Positions 32,383 to 41,862 of a stretch of 58,342 nucleotides of DNA are shown here, one piece after another. This DNA comes from Bryobacteraceae bacterium. GTDB lineage: Bacteria > Acidobacteriota > Terriglobia > Bryobacterales > Bryobacteraceae. Both the position numbers and the translations under genes were made by a program. The stretch spans positions 1-58,342 of the forward strand of contig JANWVY010000014.1 in assembly GCA_025056455.1 (NCBI GenBank). The letters are read 5' to 3'. The notes beneath the pieces were generated by a model that saw only the letters and a program-made list of their open reading frames with translations, made no database searches and was not told the DNA's origin. Numbering within the stretch: position 1 is the first letter of the stretch; every line of letters starts with the position of its first letter.

Positions 32383-34974
32383 ATGGATATTTCTCAACTA
32401 CCGAAGCATTTTGATTCGAAGCAAGCCGAAGAGAAATGGGACCGGCAGTGGGAGGAGTGGGGCATCTACCACTATGATCCCTCGCGCGGCCGCGAGGAAA
32501 CTTACGTCATTGACACGCCGCCGCCGACGGTTTCGGGTTCCTTACATGTCGGGCACGTGTTTAGCTACACGCACACCGATCTGATGGCGCGCTTCCAGCG
32601 CATGCGAGGGAAAAACATTTTCTATCCGATTGGCTGGGATGACAACGGTCTACCAACCGAGCGCCGCGTGCAAAACTACTTCAACGTGCGCTGCGATCCC
32701 TCGCAGCCTTATGTGCCGCATTTCGACGCGAGTCACGCAGCCGACCAGAAGCAGCCGGTCCGCGTCTCGCGCCCCAATTTCATCGAGCTGTGCCTACGGC
32801 TGACGGCAGAAGACGAAAAGGTGTTTAAGGCGCTATGGAGACGTGTCGGACTATCGGTTGACTGGCGTCAGGAGTATTCCACCATCGATGACCGCTGCCG
32901 CCGTGTCGCGCAGATCAGCTTCCTGGACTTGTTCGAGAAAGGCCACATCTATGCTGTGGATTCCCCAGCCATGTGGGACGTGGATTTCCAGACTGCGGTT
33001 GCTCAAGCGGAGGTGGAAGACCGCACCACGCAGGGCCATTTTCACCACATTCGTTTCCAAGTGGAAGGCTCTGCGGAGAGTTTTGAAATTGCCACCACGC
33101 GCCCTGAACTTCTCGCGGCATGTGTGGCTGTGACGGCCCACCCAGACGATGAGCGCTACAAGCCCTTCTTCGGACGGCGGGCGGTGACGCCGGTCTTTCA
33201 GGTCCCTGTACCCATCTTCCCGAGCGAGCTGGCCGACCCCGAAAAGGGCACCGGAATCCTTATGGTCTGCACGTTTGGCGACGCAACAGACGTACGCTGG
33301 TGGCGGGAACAAGCTCTTCCCAACCGGCAGATTATCGGGCGAGACGGACGGCTGATTCCGATCCGTTACGGCGAGCCGGGCTGGGAGAGTTTGAATCCGG
33401 ATGCGGCCAACGCGGCTTACGCGCAGATTGTGCACAAAAACACCAAACAAGCGCGGCGCATCATGGTGGAGCAGTTACTGGGCGATGCGCTGACACGCCC
33501 GCCCCAGCCGATTGAGCATGCGGTGAAATATTTCGAAAAGGGGGATAACCCGCTAGAGTTTATTTCCACACGGCAGTGGTTTGTGCGCCTACTCGATAAA
33601 AAAGAGCAGCTGATTGCCTGCGGGGACCGCATTGTCTGGCACCCAGACTTCATGCGCCTGCGTTTCAAAACCTGGACCGAAGGCTTGCAGTTTGATTGGT
33701 GCATCAGCCGCCAGCGCTACTTTGGCGTGCCTTTCCCTGTGTGGTATCCGCTGAACGCCGATGGTCAACCCGACTACGAGCACCCGATTCTGGCCACGCG
33801 GGAGATGCTACCTGTCGATCCCATGTCGACGCCTGCTCCTGGGTATCGCCAAGAGCAGCGCGATCAGCCCGGCGGGTTTACCGCTGAAACGGATGTCTTT
33901 GACACCTGGTTCACCAGCTCGCTGACCCCGCAGATCGTTTCCGGATGGGAGACTGACCCCCAGCTGTTTCGGAATCTATTCCCGAACGACCTCCGGCCAC
34001 AAAGTCACGAGATCATCCGCACGTGGGCTTTTTACACGGTGGTCAAGGCGTGGCTTCATTCGCAGACGGTTCCCTGGAAACATGTGGCCATCTCGGGTTG
34101 GGTTTTAGATCCCGACCGCAAGAAGATGTCCAAGAGCAAGGGCAACGTTGTGACGCCCGTGCACTTACTGGATGAATACGGCGCCGACGCCGTGCGTTAC
34201 TGGTCAGCCAGTGCGCGACTGGGAGGCGACACGGCTTTCGACACCAACGTCCTGAAAATTGGCAAACGCCTGGTGACGAAGCTGTTCAATGCGGGGAAAT
34301 TTGTGCTGGCTCAAACGGCGGAAGATCATCCCATCAGAGATGCTCTTGATTACGCCTTCCTCGCGCAGTTACGCCAGCTTGTCGAGCGTACGACCACGGC
34401 TTTTGAGAACTATGAACATTCGGTCGTACTTGCGGAAACCGAGCGTTTTTTCTGGCGTGGATTCACAGACAACTATCTCGAGCTCGTGAAAGCGCGCGCG
34501 CGGTCCGAGTCGGATGCGGCAGGGCGCGGGTCGGCGGTTCGGACGCTCCGCCTCGCCTTGCGGGTTCTACTGCGGCTGTTTGCCCCTTTTCTGCCGTATA
34601 TCACGGAAGAGATCTGGTCTTGGAGCTTTGCCCAAGAGACTGGGGTGAGGAGTGTCCACCGGGCCTCTTGGCCCTCGGTGGACGAATTCCCCGCCGGTGA
34701 GGACCACACAGACGCCTGCTTTGAGACCGCAATTGCGGCGATGTATGCGGTTAACAAGACCAAAAGTGAGGCTGGCGTCTCGGTGGGCCGTCCCGTGGCT
34801 GTGCTTCAGCTTGCCTGCAACCGGGAGACGGCGGAGCAGCTAAAGCCGGCACTGGGCGATGTGCTTGGCGCCGTGCGCGCTCAGAGCTGTGAGCTATCAA
34901 TTCGAGAAGACTTGGAAACAAATCGATTTGAGATTGTTTCGGTTTCCTTTGCGGCCTTCGAGGAGCAGGCCTAG
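32383..34974 (+). CDS. valS: valine--tRNA ligase
   Basis: 863 residues from ATG 32383, giving MDISQLPKHFDSKQAEEKWDRQW, a normal class I N terminus; the open frame continues upstream to 32269 but that stretch looks non-coding. HIGH motif: SGSLHVGHVFS. KMSKS motif: KKMSKSKGN. The GWDDNGLPTERRVQNYFNVRCDPS region is typical of the shorter ValS form found in several phyla. The editing domain (ATTRPELLAACVAV) is present. It attaches valine to tRNA-Val. Monocistronic; the 219-base gap upstream has a small AGCAC-TTTT-GTGCT hairpin (32252-32265) and no T-box that I can see. Confidence 0.96.
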   Translation: MDISQLPKHFDSKQAEEKWDRQWEEWGIYHYDPSRGREETYVIDTPPPTVSGSLHVGHVFSYTHTDLMARFQRMRGKNIFYPIGWDDNGLPTERRVQNYFNVRCDPSQPYVPHFDASHAADQKQPVRVSRPNFIELCLRLTAEDEKVFKALWRRVGLSVDWRQEYSTIDDRCRRVAQISFLDLFEKGHIYAVDSPAMWDVDFQTAVAQAEVEDRTTQGHFHHIRFQVEGSAESFEIATTRPELLAACVAVTAHPDDERYKPFFGRRAVTPVFQVPVPIFPSELADPEKGTGILMVCTFGDATDVRWWREQALPNRQIIGRDGRLIPIRYGEPGWESLNPDAANAAYAQIVHKNTKQARRIMVEQLLGDALTRPPQPIEHAVKYFEKGDNPLEFISTRQWFVRLLDKKEQLIACGDRIVWHPDFMRLRFKTWTEGLQFDWCISRQRYFGVPFPVWYPLNADGQPDYEHPILATREMLPVDPMSTPAPGYRQEQRDQPGGFTAETDVFDTWFTSSLTPQIVSGWETDPQLFRNLFPNDLRPQSHEIIRTWAFYTVVKAWLHSQTVPWKHVAISGWVLDPDRKKMSKSKGNVVTPVHLLDEYGADAVRYWSASARLGGDTAFDTNVLKIGKRLVTKLFNAGKFVLAQTAEDHPIRDALDYAFLAQLRQLVERTTTAFENYEHSVVLAETERFFWRGFTDNYLELVKARARSESDAAGRGSAVRTLRLALRVLLRLFAPFLPYITEEIWSWSFAQETGVRSVHRASWPSVDEFPAGEDHTDACFETAIAAMYAVNKTKSEAGVSVGRPVAVLQLACNRETAEQLKPALGDVLGAVRAQSCELSIREDLETNRFEIVSVSFAAFEEQA

Positions 34975-35034
34975 CCATGGTGGGCTGGGGTGGTTTTGCG
35001 GGAGGGGCGCGCGGCAGGGGCGAAAAGCTCGCGG

Positions 35035-35448
35035 CTATTCGCCCATGACCTTAATAATGAGGCGCTTCGGCCGCTGGCCATCAAATTCCGCGTAGTAGAT
35101 CTGCTGCCATGGTCCGAGGTCCAGTTTGCCCTTCGTCACCGGGACGATCACTTGGTGATGAACGAGGAGGCTTTTTAGGTGGGAATCGCCGTTATCCTCC
35201 CCCGTGCGGTGATGGCGGTAGTTTTTCTTGTAAGGTGCTAGCTGTTCGAGCCACTCGTCGATATCGGCAAGAAGCCCGTCTTCAGCGTCGTTCACCCATA
35301 CGCCAGCTGTAATGTGCATGGCTGAGACCAAGATCATGCCTTCTTGAATTCCGCTTTCGCGAAGGGCAGTGTTCACACGGTCCGTGATGTTGATGTACTC
35401 GCGGTGCTGGCGGGTGTGAAAGGTGTGGTAGACAGTGTGTGTTTTCAT
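35035..35448 (-). CDS. YjbQ/UPF0047 family protein
   Basis: 137 residues of the UPF0047 fold: [47 protein letters not shown], and the closing [26 protein letters not shown]. The conserved His, Asp and Glu residues of the family are present. Members have weak thiamine-phosphate synthase activity in E. coli but their main role is uncertain. AAGGGGGAA precedes the ATG. It ends a five-gene minus-strand run starting at 38848. Confidence 0.88.
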   Translation of the reverse strand: MKTHTVYHTFHTRQHREYINITDRVNTALRESGIQEGMILVSAMHITAGVWVNDAEDGLLADIDEWLEQLAPYKKNYRHHRTGEDNGDSHLKSLLVHHQVIVPVTKGKLDLGPWQQIYYAEFDGQRPKRLIIKVMGE

Positions 35449-35460
35449 GGCTTCCCCCTT

Positions 35461-36054
35461 CTAGATGCGCTGTTTCAGATACTCGATCAGCTGGGCGAAG
35501 GCTTGACCGCGGTGGCTTACCAAGAGTTTCTGATCCGGCGTCGCTTCGGCAAACGTACAGCCAAAGGGCGGGTGGTAGAACAACGGGTCGTAGCCAAATC
35601 CGTTTACGCCGCGCTCCTGGTGGAGGATTTCGCCGCGAACGGCGCCGCGAAAGGTACGAATCAGACGCTTTGCCTGAGCCAGGGCGATGACGCAAACGAA
35701 TTCCGCGGCGCGGTGGGTGACGCCTTGGAGATTGCGTAGCAGCAGCTGGTTGTTGGCCTGATCGCCTGCGCTGGGTCCTGCGTAGCGGGCCGACAACACG
35801 CCGGGCGCCCCTCCAAGCGCCTCGACGGCCAACCCGGAGTCGTCCGCGAAAACCAGTTCCTGAGTCCACTGGCTGTAGTAGAGAGCTTTCTCGATGGCGT
35901 TCGCTTCAAACGTGTCGCCAGTTTCGGGCGGCGGCTGAAGCTCGCCGAGCCCGGGCAAGGGCAAGATTTGAAAGCTGCCCGGAGCAAGGCGTTGTGCAGC
36001 ATGCTCGAATTCCCGCAGCTTGTGGCGATTACTGGTGGCGCAGTAGAGAATCAT
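35461..36054 (-). CDS. rdgB: XTP/dITP diphosphatase (non-canonical purine NTP pyrophosphatase)
   Basis: 197 residues of the HAM1/RdgB family. [15 protein letters not shown] at the N terminus is the phosphate-binding start, [25 protein letters not shown] is diagnostic, and [19 protein letters not shown] closes the active site. The enzyme removes ITP, XTP and dITP from the pool. It overlaps the rph stop by four bases (ATGA), the common rph-rdgB pairing. Confidence 0.96.
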   Translation of the reverse strand: MILYCATSNRHKLREFEHAAQRLAPGSFQILPLPGLGELQPPPETGDTFEANAIEKALYYSQWTQELVFADDSGLAVEALGGAPGVLSARYAGPSAGDQANNQLLLRNLQGVTHRAAEFVCVIALAQAKRLIRTFRGAVRGEILHQERGVNGFGYDPLFYHPPFGCTFAEATPDQKLLVSHRGQAFAQLIEYLKQRI

Positions 36055-36764
36055 CGCAAAGCCTGTTTTTGTAGTTCCACAAGCTCTTGCACCCCTTTGC
36101 GGGCTAGTGAAATCAGCTGTGCCATCTGCGCATCATCAAAGGCCTCGCGTTCGGCCGTAGCTTGAAATTCAACGAATTTTCCGGAGCCAGTGAGCACGAC
36201 GTTAGCGTCGACCTCCGCTTTTGAATCTTCTTCATAGCAGAGATCGAGCAAAGGTTCGCCGTTGACGATGCCGACGCTTACGGCGGCAACGTGGTCTCGG
36301 ATGGGGGACTGCTTGAGCACGCCAAATTGCTCCAGTTGACGCAGGGCCAGAGCGAGAGCCACGAACGAGCCTGTAATGGCGGCCGTGCGAGTGCCACCGT
36401 CGGCTTGGATGACATCACAATCCAGGATGATTGAGCGCTCGCCCAAGGCCTCGAGGTTGACGACGCTCCGCAGCGCGCGCCCAATCAAACGTTGGATTTC
36501 ATGGCTACGGCCCGAGGGGCGGCCTTTGGTGACTTCACGTGGCGTCCGGGTCGCTGTGGCCCGGGGTAACATGCCGTACTCCGCCGTGACCCAGCCCTTT
36601 CCCGAGCCTCTCAAAAACGGAGGTACGGTCTCTTCAATGGTGGCCGCGCAAAGGACCCTCGTGTTTCCGAAAGTCGTAAACGCCGAGCCTTCCGCTGTGA
36701 GCAAATAGCCCGGCTCGATTTTGACTGATCGCAACTGGTCAAAAGATCGCCCGTCGAGCCGCAT
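36051..36764 (-). CDS. rph: ribonuclease PH
   Basis: 237 residues. It trims tRNA 3' ends phosphorolytically. Diagnostic segments are [54 protein letters not shown] and the active-site region [20 protein letters not shown]. The ATG is immediately preceded by the stop of a 47-codon membrane-protein gene with no spacer. Confidence 0.97.
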   Translation of the reverse strand: MRLDGRSFDQLRSVKIEPGYLLTAEGSAFTTFGNTRVLCAATIEETVPPFLRGSGKGWVTAEYGMLPRATATRTPREVTKGRPSGRSHEIQRLIGRALRSVVNLEALGERSIILDCDVIQADGGTRTAAITGSFVALALALRQLEQFGVLKQSPIRDHVAAVSVGIVNGEPLLDLCYEEDSKAEVDANVVLTGSGKFVEFQATAEREAFDDAQMAQLISLARKGVQELVELQKQALR

Positions 36765-36908
36765 TTATCGAATCCCCGTTTTGAGGACGCTGTAGAAAAG
36801 CATGGACAAGAGAAAGATTCCCCCCAAAATGAGAATCACACAGGAGATCAAGCCGGGCTTGGGCGTTTTGGCCACTGTCTTCTTGCCGGCGGGTTTGATC
36901 TTGGCCAT
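36765..36908 (-). CDS. small single-pass membrane protein upstream of rph
   Basis: 47 residues: a basic, proline-containing N terminus (AKIKPAGKKTVAKTPKPG), one hydrophobic helix (about residues 20-41, LISCVILILGGIFLLSMLFY) and a short tail SVLKTGIR. The stop TAA is directly adjacent to the rph ATG, and the start lies 11 bases after the PGI-like gene stops, so it sits tightly in the operon. Not a family I recognise. Its charge pattern suggests an N-in helix or a small membrane anchor. Confidence 0.75.
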   Translation of the reverse strand: MAKIKPAGKKTVAKTPKPGLISCVILILGGIFLLSMLFYSVLKTGIR

Positions 36909-36919
36909 AAATCTTTAGG

Positions 36920-38848
36920 TTAGCCGGATTGAGCCAGCCTAGGCTTCGGAGTGGCTGGGAGGCTCGCAGCCCGGCTCTTGGCGTAGCGCAAAGCTTCTTG
37001 AAAGAAGTTTTCGAGGGCCCGCTGGCTGGTTTGTGATAAATCTTTCAGCGTAATGGCGACCACGGCGCGTCCGCGTTGCGCCAGCGCCTGCTGCGTGGCA
37101 AGAAACTGAGCGCGATGGTAGTCAGCGGTATAGCCAGCCTCGGGAATTTGCTCCGCTTTTTCGGAAATCAATACGGTGGAGAAACAACGCCCGTGCCCGA
37201 TGATCATCTCGTGGTAGGAATGGTTCATGGCGGGACCCTCGTAGACGTCCACGGGCATTTTCCAGCAACGGCGGAACAACGATTCGGCCGCCCGGTCCAT
37301 GAGCTTCCGCACAGCTCGACCAGCGGGGTCGTAACGGGTGTCGCCGAAAAAGGTCAGCTCGCCGTAGTCAATCATGCCGGCAGAGGCCTGTTGCCGGATG
37401 AGAGAGGCCCAAATTTGCGGAGCTGTAATGGCGGTGGCTTCTGGCGTTTGGTGAATATGGGGATAGAAGAGGGTGATGCCCCCGGGGAACTTGGCCTGGC
37501 ACGGAGTCTCCTTAAGGGCTCGCCACGCGCAGGAGCGTTCCAAACCACCGGCCTGCTCTGCTTCCGCCACAATCTCGCTGGTGATCGACTTATAGAGCTC
37601 GACGCTTGGCTGCGTGACAAAGTTCATTTTGCGCAGATAACCGAGACCGAACACCACGTAGTGGATGAACTGCATGTAGTTGGATAGTTGAGCCTTGTGG
37701 GGAAAAGTGAGGGTTGCTAGCGGGTAGCCAGCACGGCGCAGGAGGGCTATTTTGGCCAGCACGGGGTCGGCCTCTCCCTTTCGCACGACAGCCAGAAACA
37801 CCCGGCTTTGACGGGGATCTTTGGGCGGGTAGAAATCCGCGAGGCGAACCTTTTCTTGAATGAGAATCTTAATGCCAAGATCCTCGCTTTTGCCAAGGCT
37901 TTCTTCAAAATCTTGTTTGGTCCAAATGCCCACCCCGGCCCAAGCCTTGGGCAGGAGCAAGGTGACCTGATCCCGCCCGGCCACTCCCTGGGTGTGAAGA
38001 AAGGCCGCCACGCGCAGCGCTTCCCAGCATTGTTCTTCGGTCAGAAAGGTGGCCGCAATCCATTCCTTCAGATCGACGCCTGCAAAAGCGAGCGGATAGA
38101 GGCTGCCGCAGGTGAGAGGACTTGAGTGCCGGCCGGAGGTGGAATTTCCCCCGTCTAACTGAAGTTCAACCTTGCGATACCCGCGAGGGCGGGCGAAACG
38201 GTCGAGCAAGGAGCCCGGCAAGGTCATGTAAATGAAGTTGGGCTGACTGTCGATTCGGTACCGTTCATAAAGGGCAGAAATTTTCGTGAGGTTGACGACG
38301 GGCTCGTAAGAGGTCATGCCTAGAGCCATGCCAACGACGAGTGTCCGTTTCAGCGTTTCGCCAAGCGGGAGCCGGGACCGCCGCTGCATGTCGGCCAGAA
38401 TCGCCTTGAGCTTGGCCGGATCGGTCGAGTCAAGCACATAGAGACGCGGTCCCTTTTTCAACAAGCCTGTCGCCAAGTAGGCAGACTTGTCCTCGGCCGA
38501 GCCACCCATGCCGGCCCAGATGATGAAACGTAAGCCAACACCATGGGCTTTGCGGATTGCGTCCTGAATTTCGCGAACTTGAGCCTGCACAGAGCTGGCC
38601 CAGTCCGGGTTTTTCTCCGCAAGCCAGGCCAGGTGGAAGACGCCGAAGCCGTTTTTGATGACCTTGCCCTCAGCGTTCAACTCCATGCCAATCCGAATGA
38701 GGACGTTTTTTGAGGGGTCCAAACTGTCTAGTCCCTTGCGGCGGGCGCGGGCATCGAGAACGCGCAAGCGTTTCAAGATGTTCTGGGATTCGAATTCACG
38801 GTAAGCGGGGGCCGAAGAAGGTTGATCCTGATAGAGACGAACGAGCAC
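36920..38848 (-). CDS. divergent glucose-6-phosphate isomerase-like (SIS-fold) protein
   Basis: 642 residues from a GTG start, against ~550 for E. coli PGI. The SIS fold is recognisable: WAGMGGSAEDKSAYL (~111-125) corresponds to the GIGGS loop of PGI, and GGNSTSGRHSSPLT (~234-247) to the GGR(F/Y)S region. The sugar-phosphate loop that normally reads SKSGGTxE is replaced by LGMTSYEP (~176-183), so ordinary PGI activity is uncertain. It may be a lineage-specific isomerase. It heads the run PGI-like, small membrane protein, rph, rdgB, yjbQ. The start codon is uncertain. Confidence 0.7.
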   Translation of the reverse strand: MLVRLYQDQPSSAPAYREFESQNILKRLRVLDARARRKGLDSLDPSKNVLIRIGMELNAEGKVIKNGFGVFHLAWLAEKNPDWASSVQAQVREIQDAIRKAHGVGLRFIIWAGMGGSAEDKSAYLATGLLKKGPRLYVLDSTDPAKLKAILADMQRRSRLPLGETLKRTLVVGMALGMTSYEPVVNLTKISALYERYRIDSQPNFIYMTLPGSLLDRFARPRGYRKVELQLDGGNSTSGRHSSPLTCGSLYPLAFAGVDLKEWIAATFLTEEQCWEALRVAAFLHTQGVAGRDQVTLLLPKAWAGVGIWTKQDFEESLGKSEDLGIKILIQEKVRLADFYPPKDPRQSRVFLAVVRKGEADPVLAKIALLRRAGYPLATLTFPHKAQLSNYMQFIHYVVFGLGYLRKMNFVTQPSVELYKSITSEIVAEAEQAGGLERSCAWRALKETPCQAKFPGGITLFYPHIHQTPEATAITAPQIWASLIRQQASAGMIDYGELTFFGDTRYDPAGRAVRKLMDRAAESLFRRCWKMPVDVYEGPAMNHSYHEMIIGHGRCFSTVLISEKAEQIPEAGYTADYHRAQFLATQQALAQRGRAVVAITLKDLSQTSQRALENFFQEALRYAKSRAASLPATPKPRLAQSG

Positions 38849-38956
38849 AGCCTTTTCATTATGCTGAAACTTTCAGGAAATAGACCATCGAAAAGTTTCT
38901 CGCAAGCCTCGGCCAAGCGCTCCAGGGATTGGCGAGGCGGCCGCTAAAATAGTGGT

Positions 38957-40297
38957 TTGCGGCTGAACACTCCGATTCACATTCTTGGGGGCGGCCTGGC
39001 TGGTTGTGAAGCGGCTTTCCAAGTGGCCTTGGCAGGGCTCCAGGCCAAGCTTTATGAAATGCGTCCGCTGGTCTCGACCGCTGCCCATAAGACGCCATAT
39101 CTTGCGGAGTTAGTGTGTAGCAACTCGCTCAAGAGCGAAACGCGCTACACGGCGCCGTGGTTACTCAAAGAGGAGCTGCGCCGTTGTGGGTCCCGGCTGT
39201 TGAAAGTTGCCGAACAGGCGCGCCTGCCTGGTGGCCAAGCCCTCACGGTGGATCGGGAAGTTTTCTCTCTCCACATCACGCGCGAGCTCGAAGCCTTGCC
39301 CAACGTAGAGATCCGGCGGGAGGAAGTAACGCAGATTCCGGCCGACGGAGTGGTCATCATCGCCACAGGGCCCCTGACTTCAGACGCCCTGGCGGCGGAG
39401 ATTGGCCGGCTGACGGGCTCTGAGCGCTTATTCTTCTATGACAGCATCAGCCCCATCGTGGATGCCGAGACGGTTGATTATTCCGTTGCTTTCCGCGCTT
39501 CACGCTACGGCAAATCCATCGATCACACGGAGGATTACCTCAACTGTCCGCTTGACCGGGAACAGTATGACAAGTTCGTGGACGCGCTGCTAGAGGCGCA
39601 GCGGCACACACCACACATTCCCGACGACATTCCTTTTTTTGAAGCGTGTTTGCCCATTGAAGAGCTGGCGCGACGGGGCCGAGAGACGCTGCGCTTTGGC
39701 CCCATGAAACCGGTCGGCTTGATCGATCCGCGGACGGGGCGGCGCCCGTGGGCGGTGGTGCAGCTGCGCCAGGAAACGGTGCGGGCTTCGAGCTACAATT
39801 TGGTGGGCTTTCAGAATTACCTCAAATACAGCGAACAGCAGCGAGTATTCCGCCTCATTCCCGGGCTTGAGAAAGCGGAGTTTTTACGTTTCGGCCAAAT
39901 CCACCGCAATACCTACATCAACGCCCCGGCCTTACTCAAGCCGACTCTCCAACTGCGCCAGGAGCCGCGCGTCTTCTTTGCGGGACAGATCTGTGGCGTG
40001 GAGGGATATGTGGAGTCGATCGCCACGGGATTGATGGCAGGAAGGCATGCCGTGGCGCTGGTCAAGGGTGAGCCTGTGCAAGCTTGGCCGCGCGAAACAG
40101 CTCTTGGCTCGCTCGCTTATTACATTTCCCACGCCGACACGAAAAACTACCAGCCTGCGAACATCACTTTTGATCTGCTGCCAAAGTTAGACGAATCAAC
40201 GCTACGGCGCTTGGAGCACGACCGCAAGGCCCGGCATGCGGAAATTTGCCGCAGAGCCTTAGAGAAGCTGGATGAGTATCTGCATGTTGCTGTCTGA
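38957..40297 (+). CDS. trmFO: methylenetetrahydrofolate-dependent tRNA (m5U54) methyltransferase TrmFO
   Basis: 446 residues from TTG 38957. The FAD motif is GGGLAGCEAA, followed by LYEMRP and LVCSNSLKSE, which are diagnostic of TrmFO (formerly Gid). The C-terminal region GQICGVEGYVESIATGLMAG is also typical. It makes the T-loop ribothymidine of tRNA using folate and FAD. It overlaps xerC; trmFO-xerC is a known pairing in Firmicutes and other phyla. Confidence 0.97.
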   Translation: MRLNTPIHILGGGLAGCEAAFQVALAGLQAKLYEMRPLVSTAAHKTPYLAELVCSNSLKSETRYTAPWLLKEELRRCGSRLLKVAEQARLPGGQALTVDREVFSLHITRELEALPNVEIRREEVTQIPADGVVIIATGPLTSDALAAEIGRLTGSERLFFYDSISPIVDAETVDYSVAFRASRYGKSIDHTEDYLNCPLDREQYDKFVDALLEAQRHTPHIPDDIPFFEACLPIEELARRGRETLRFGPMKPVGLIDPRTGRRPWAVVQLRQETVRASSYNLVGFQNYLKYSEQQRVFRLIPGLEKAEFLRFGQIHRNTYINAPALLKPTLQLRQEPRVFFAGQICGVEGYVESIATGLMAGRHAVALVKGEPVQAWPRETALGSLAYYISHADTKNYQPANITFDLLPKLDESTLRRLEHDRKARHAEICRRALEKLDEYLHVAV

Positions 40298-41171
40298 AGC
40301 AACCCGATTGTTTCGCGACGAGCTCCGGCGCAGGAACGTTTCCGAGCACACGATTCGCAACTACGGCCTAGATCTCGACCAGTTTCACAGCTACTTTGCC
40401 CGCGCGGGAGAACCGCAGCTTGAGTCCCTTGACACGCTCGCGATTCGCGAATGGCTAGGCCATTTGTATGAGCAGCGCTTGAGTGTCGTGACTCTGCGGC
40501 GCAAGCTTGCGTGCGTGCGTTCGCTGTTTCGGTTTCTGCACCGTAATGGCTGGGTGAAGCTGAATCCGGCTCGAGCCCTCCGCACGCCCAAAGCCCCGCA
40601 GTTGTTGCCCCGCGCGCCTAGCGAAGAACAAACTAGAGCGCTGCTGGATAGCGTTGCGAGCGGCAAGGTGCACCGTCCCCACCTCGAGCGGGACTTGGCG
40701 ATTTTGGAGCTGCTCTACGGGACAGGTGTGCGGGTGAGCGAACTCGTAGGGCTCAATCTGGAAGACGTGGACCGCTCCGAGCGCTGGCTCCGGGTGCAAG
40801 GCAAAGGGCGCAAGCAGCGCCAGGTGCCCTACGGCGCCAAGGCGGCGGCTGCGCTCGAAGCGTATCTGAAAGTCCGGAATGCGAAACCGGGTTTGACCGC
40901 TTTGTTTGTGAATGCTCGTGGCGAGCGCATGACGACCGGGTCGGTTCGCTACCTTGTGAAGCTCTATGCAAAGGCGTTGGCCGGCGATGCGTCCCTTCAC
41001 CCACACAGCTTCCGCCACGCCTTCGCCACCCACTTGTTAAGCGCAGGAGCGGACTTGCGGGCCATTCAAGAACTGCTCGGCCACGCTCAGCTGTCAACGA
41101 CGCAGAAGTACACGCAAGTGTCCTTACAAGATCTGATTGCCGTGTATGAAAAGGCCCATCCAAAGGCCTAA
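40272..41171 (+). CDS. xerC: tyrosine recombinase XerC
   Basis: 299 residues. The core-binding domain (1-~95) precedes a catalytic domain with the full set: Arg in TGVRVSEL, Lys in GKGRKQR, HSFRHAFATHLL (His and Arg), LGHAQLSTTQKYTQV (His and nucleophile Tyr). XerC with XerD resolves chromosome dimers at dif. ATG 40272 overlaps trmFO by 26 bases; ATG 40284 is an alternative. It is a housekeeping recombinase by context, not a phage integrase. Confidence 0.94.
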   Translation: MSICMLLSEATRLFRDELRRRNVSEHTIRNYGLDLDQFHSYFARAGEPQLESLDTLAIREWLGHLYEQRLSVVTLRRKLACVRSLFRFLHRNGWVKLNPARALRTPKAPQLLPRAPSEEQTRALLDSVASGKVHRPHLERDLAILELLYGTGVRVSELVGLNLEDVDRSERWLRVQGKGRKQRQVPYGAKAAAALEAYLKVRNAKPGLTALFVNARGERMTTGSVRYLVKLYAKALAGDASLHPHSFRHAFATHLLSAGADLRAIQELLGHAQLSTTQKYTQVSLQDLIAVYEKAHPKA

Positions 41172-41208
41172 GTTCGGCATCTGACGGTAGGGAAAAAGGA
41201 GGATTGGG

Positions 41209-41763
41209 ATGCATTTGATGGGTGTCTTCCTGGCTGTACTAGGAGGTATTGCAACCGCGCAAACTTACGATTACAAAGTGTTAGCAACTACGAAGACATC
41301 TACCATGGAGCGAGAGCTGAACGAGGCCGCTCAAGCGGGTTATGTCTTCGCTGCCGTGATGGGGGGTGAGACGGCTGCTGGGAATGAGATTGTCGTCATT
41401 ATGACCAGGACCAGTGGCGGTGGGGCTGCGGGCAGGCGCCGCTACAAGCTGGTGGCCACCTCCCGAACGGGCACCATGCAAAGAGAATTGCAACAAGCCG
41501 GGGACGAGGGTTTTCGCTACTGTGGCCAAACCGTTTACGAATCGACGTTTGGTGGGCGGGAAGTGGTGGTGATTTTGGAACGGCCTGCTTCGGGCGAGCC
41601 CAAGCGCATTGAATACAAGTTGCTGGCAACGAACCGGACGTCGACGATGGAGAGAGAGCTGAAGCAGGCCGGCCAGGCTGGCTTTCAACTGCTGGGCATG
41701 ACAGTAGGAAAAACGGCCTTTGGCGGCAACGAACTGGTGTCGATTCTTCAGAGGGTGGAGTAG
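41209..41763 (+). CDS. secreted protein of three ~50-residue repeats
   Basis: 184 residues with a signal peptide (1-18, ending TAQ). The mature protein is three tandem copies of one module beginning near residues 20, 78 and 135. Each reads Y-[DE]-YK(V/L)(L/V)AT, then T-x-TM-x-REL, then A/G-x-GF/Y and a closing GG/GN-x-E-(I/L)V-x-I. The pattern resembles DUF4177-type modules, but I cannot name the family with certainty. AAGGAGG lies seven bases before ATG. A terminator follows. Confidence 0.8.
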   Translation: MHLMGVFLAVLGGIATAQTYDYKVLATTKTSTMERELNEAAQAGYVFAAVMGGETAAGNEIVVIMTRTSGGGAAGRRRYKLVATSRTGTMQRELQQAGDEGFRYCGQTVYESTFGGREVVVILERPASGEPKRIEYKLLATNRTSTMERELKQAGQAGFQLLGMTVGKTAFGGNELVSILQRVE

Positions 41764-41774
41764 CCCCTCGCTCG

Positions 41775-41798
41775 CCCGTTTTGAAAGACGGGTTTTTT
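41775..41798 (+). terminator. intrinsic terminator after the three-repeat gene
   Basis: CCCGT (41775-41779) pairs with ACGGG (41788-41792), extendable by a wobble pair, and is followed by six T residues (41793-41798). It lies 12 bases after the stop of the repeat protein and before the convergent rhamnose isomerase gene. Confidence 0.75.
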
Positions 41799-41862
41799 GG
41801 GGCTGAATGACGCCTCTTACGGGTTCAAACCTGCCGCCGAGTGAATGTGACCCGGCTGGAAA

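Noticed and set aside
40272-41171. Tyrosine recombinase as a sign of a mobile element.
   Set aside because: The gene is overlapped by trmFO, no tRNA or attachment site is nearby, and the protein matches housekeeping XerC.
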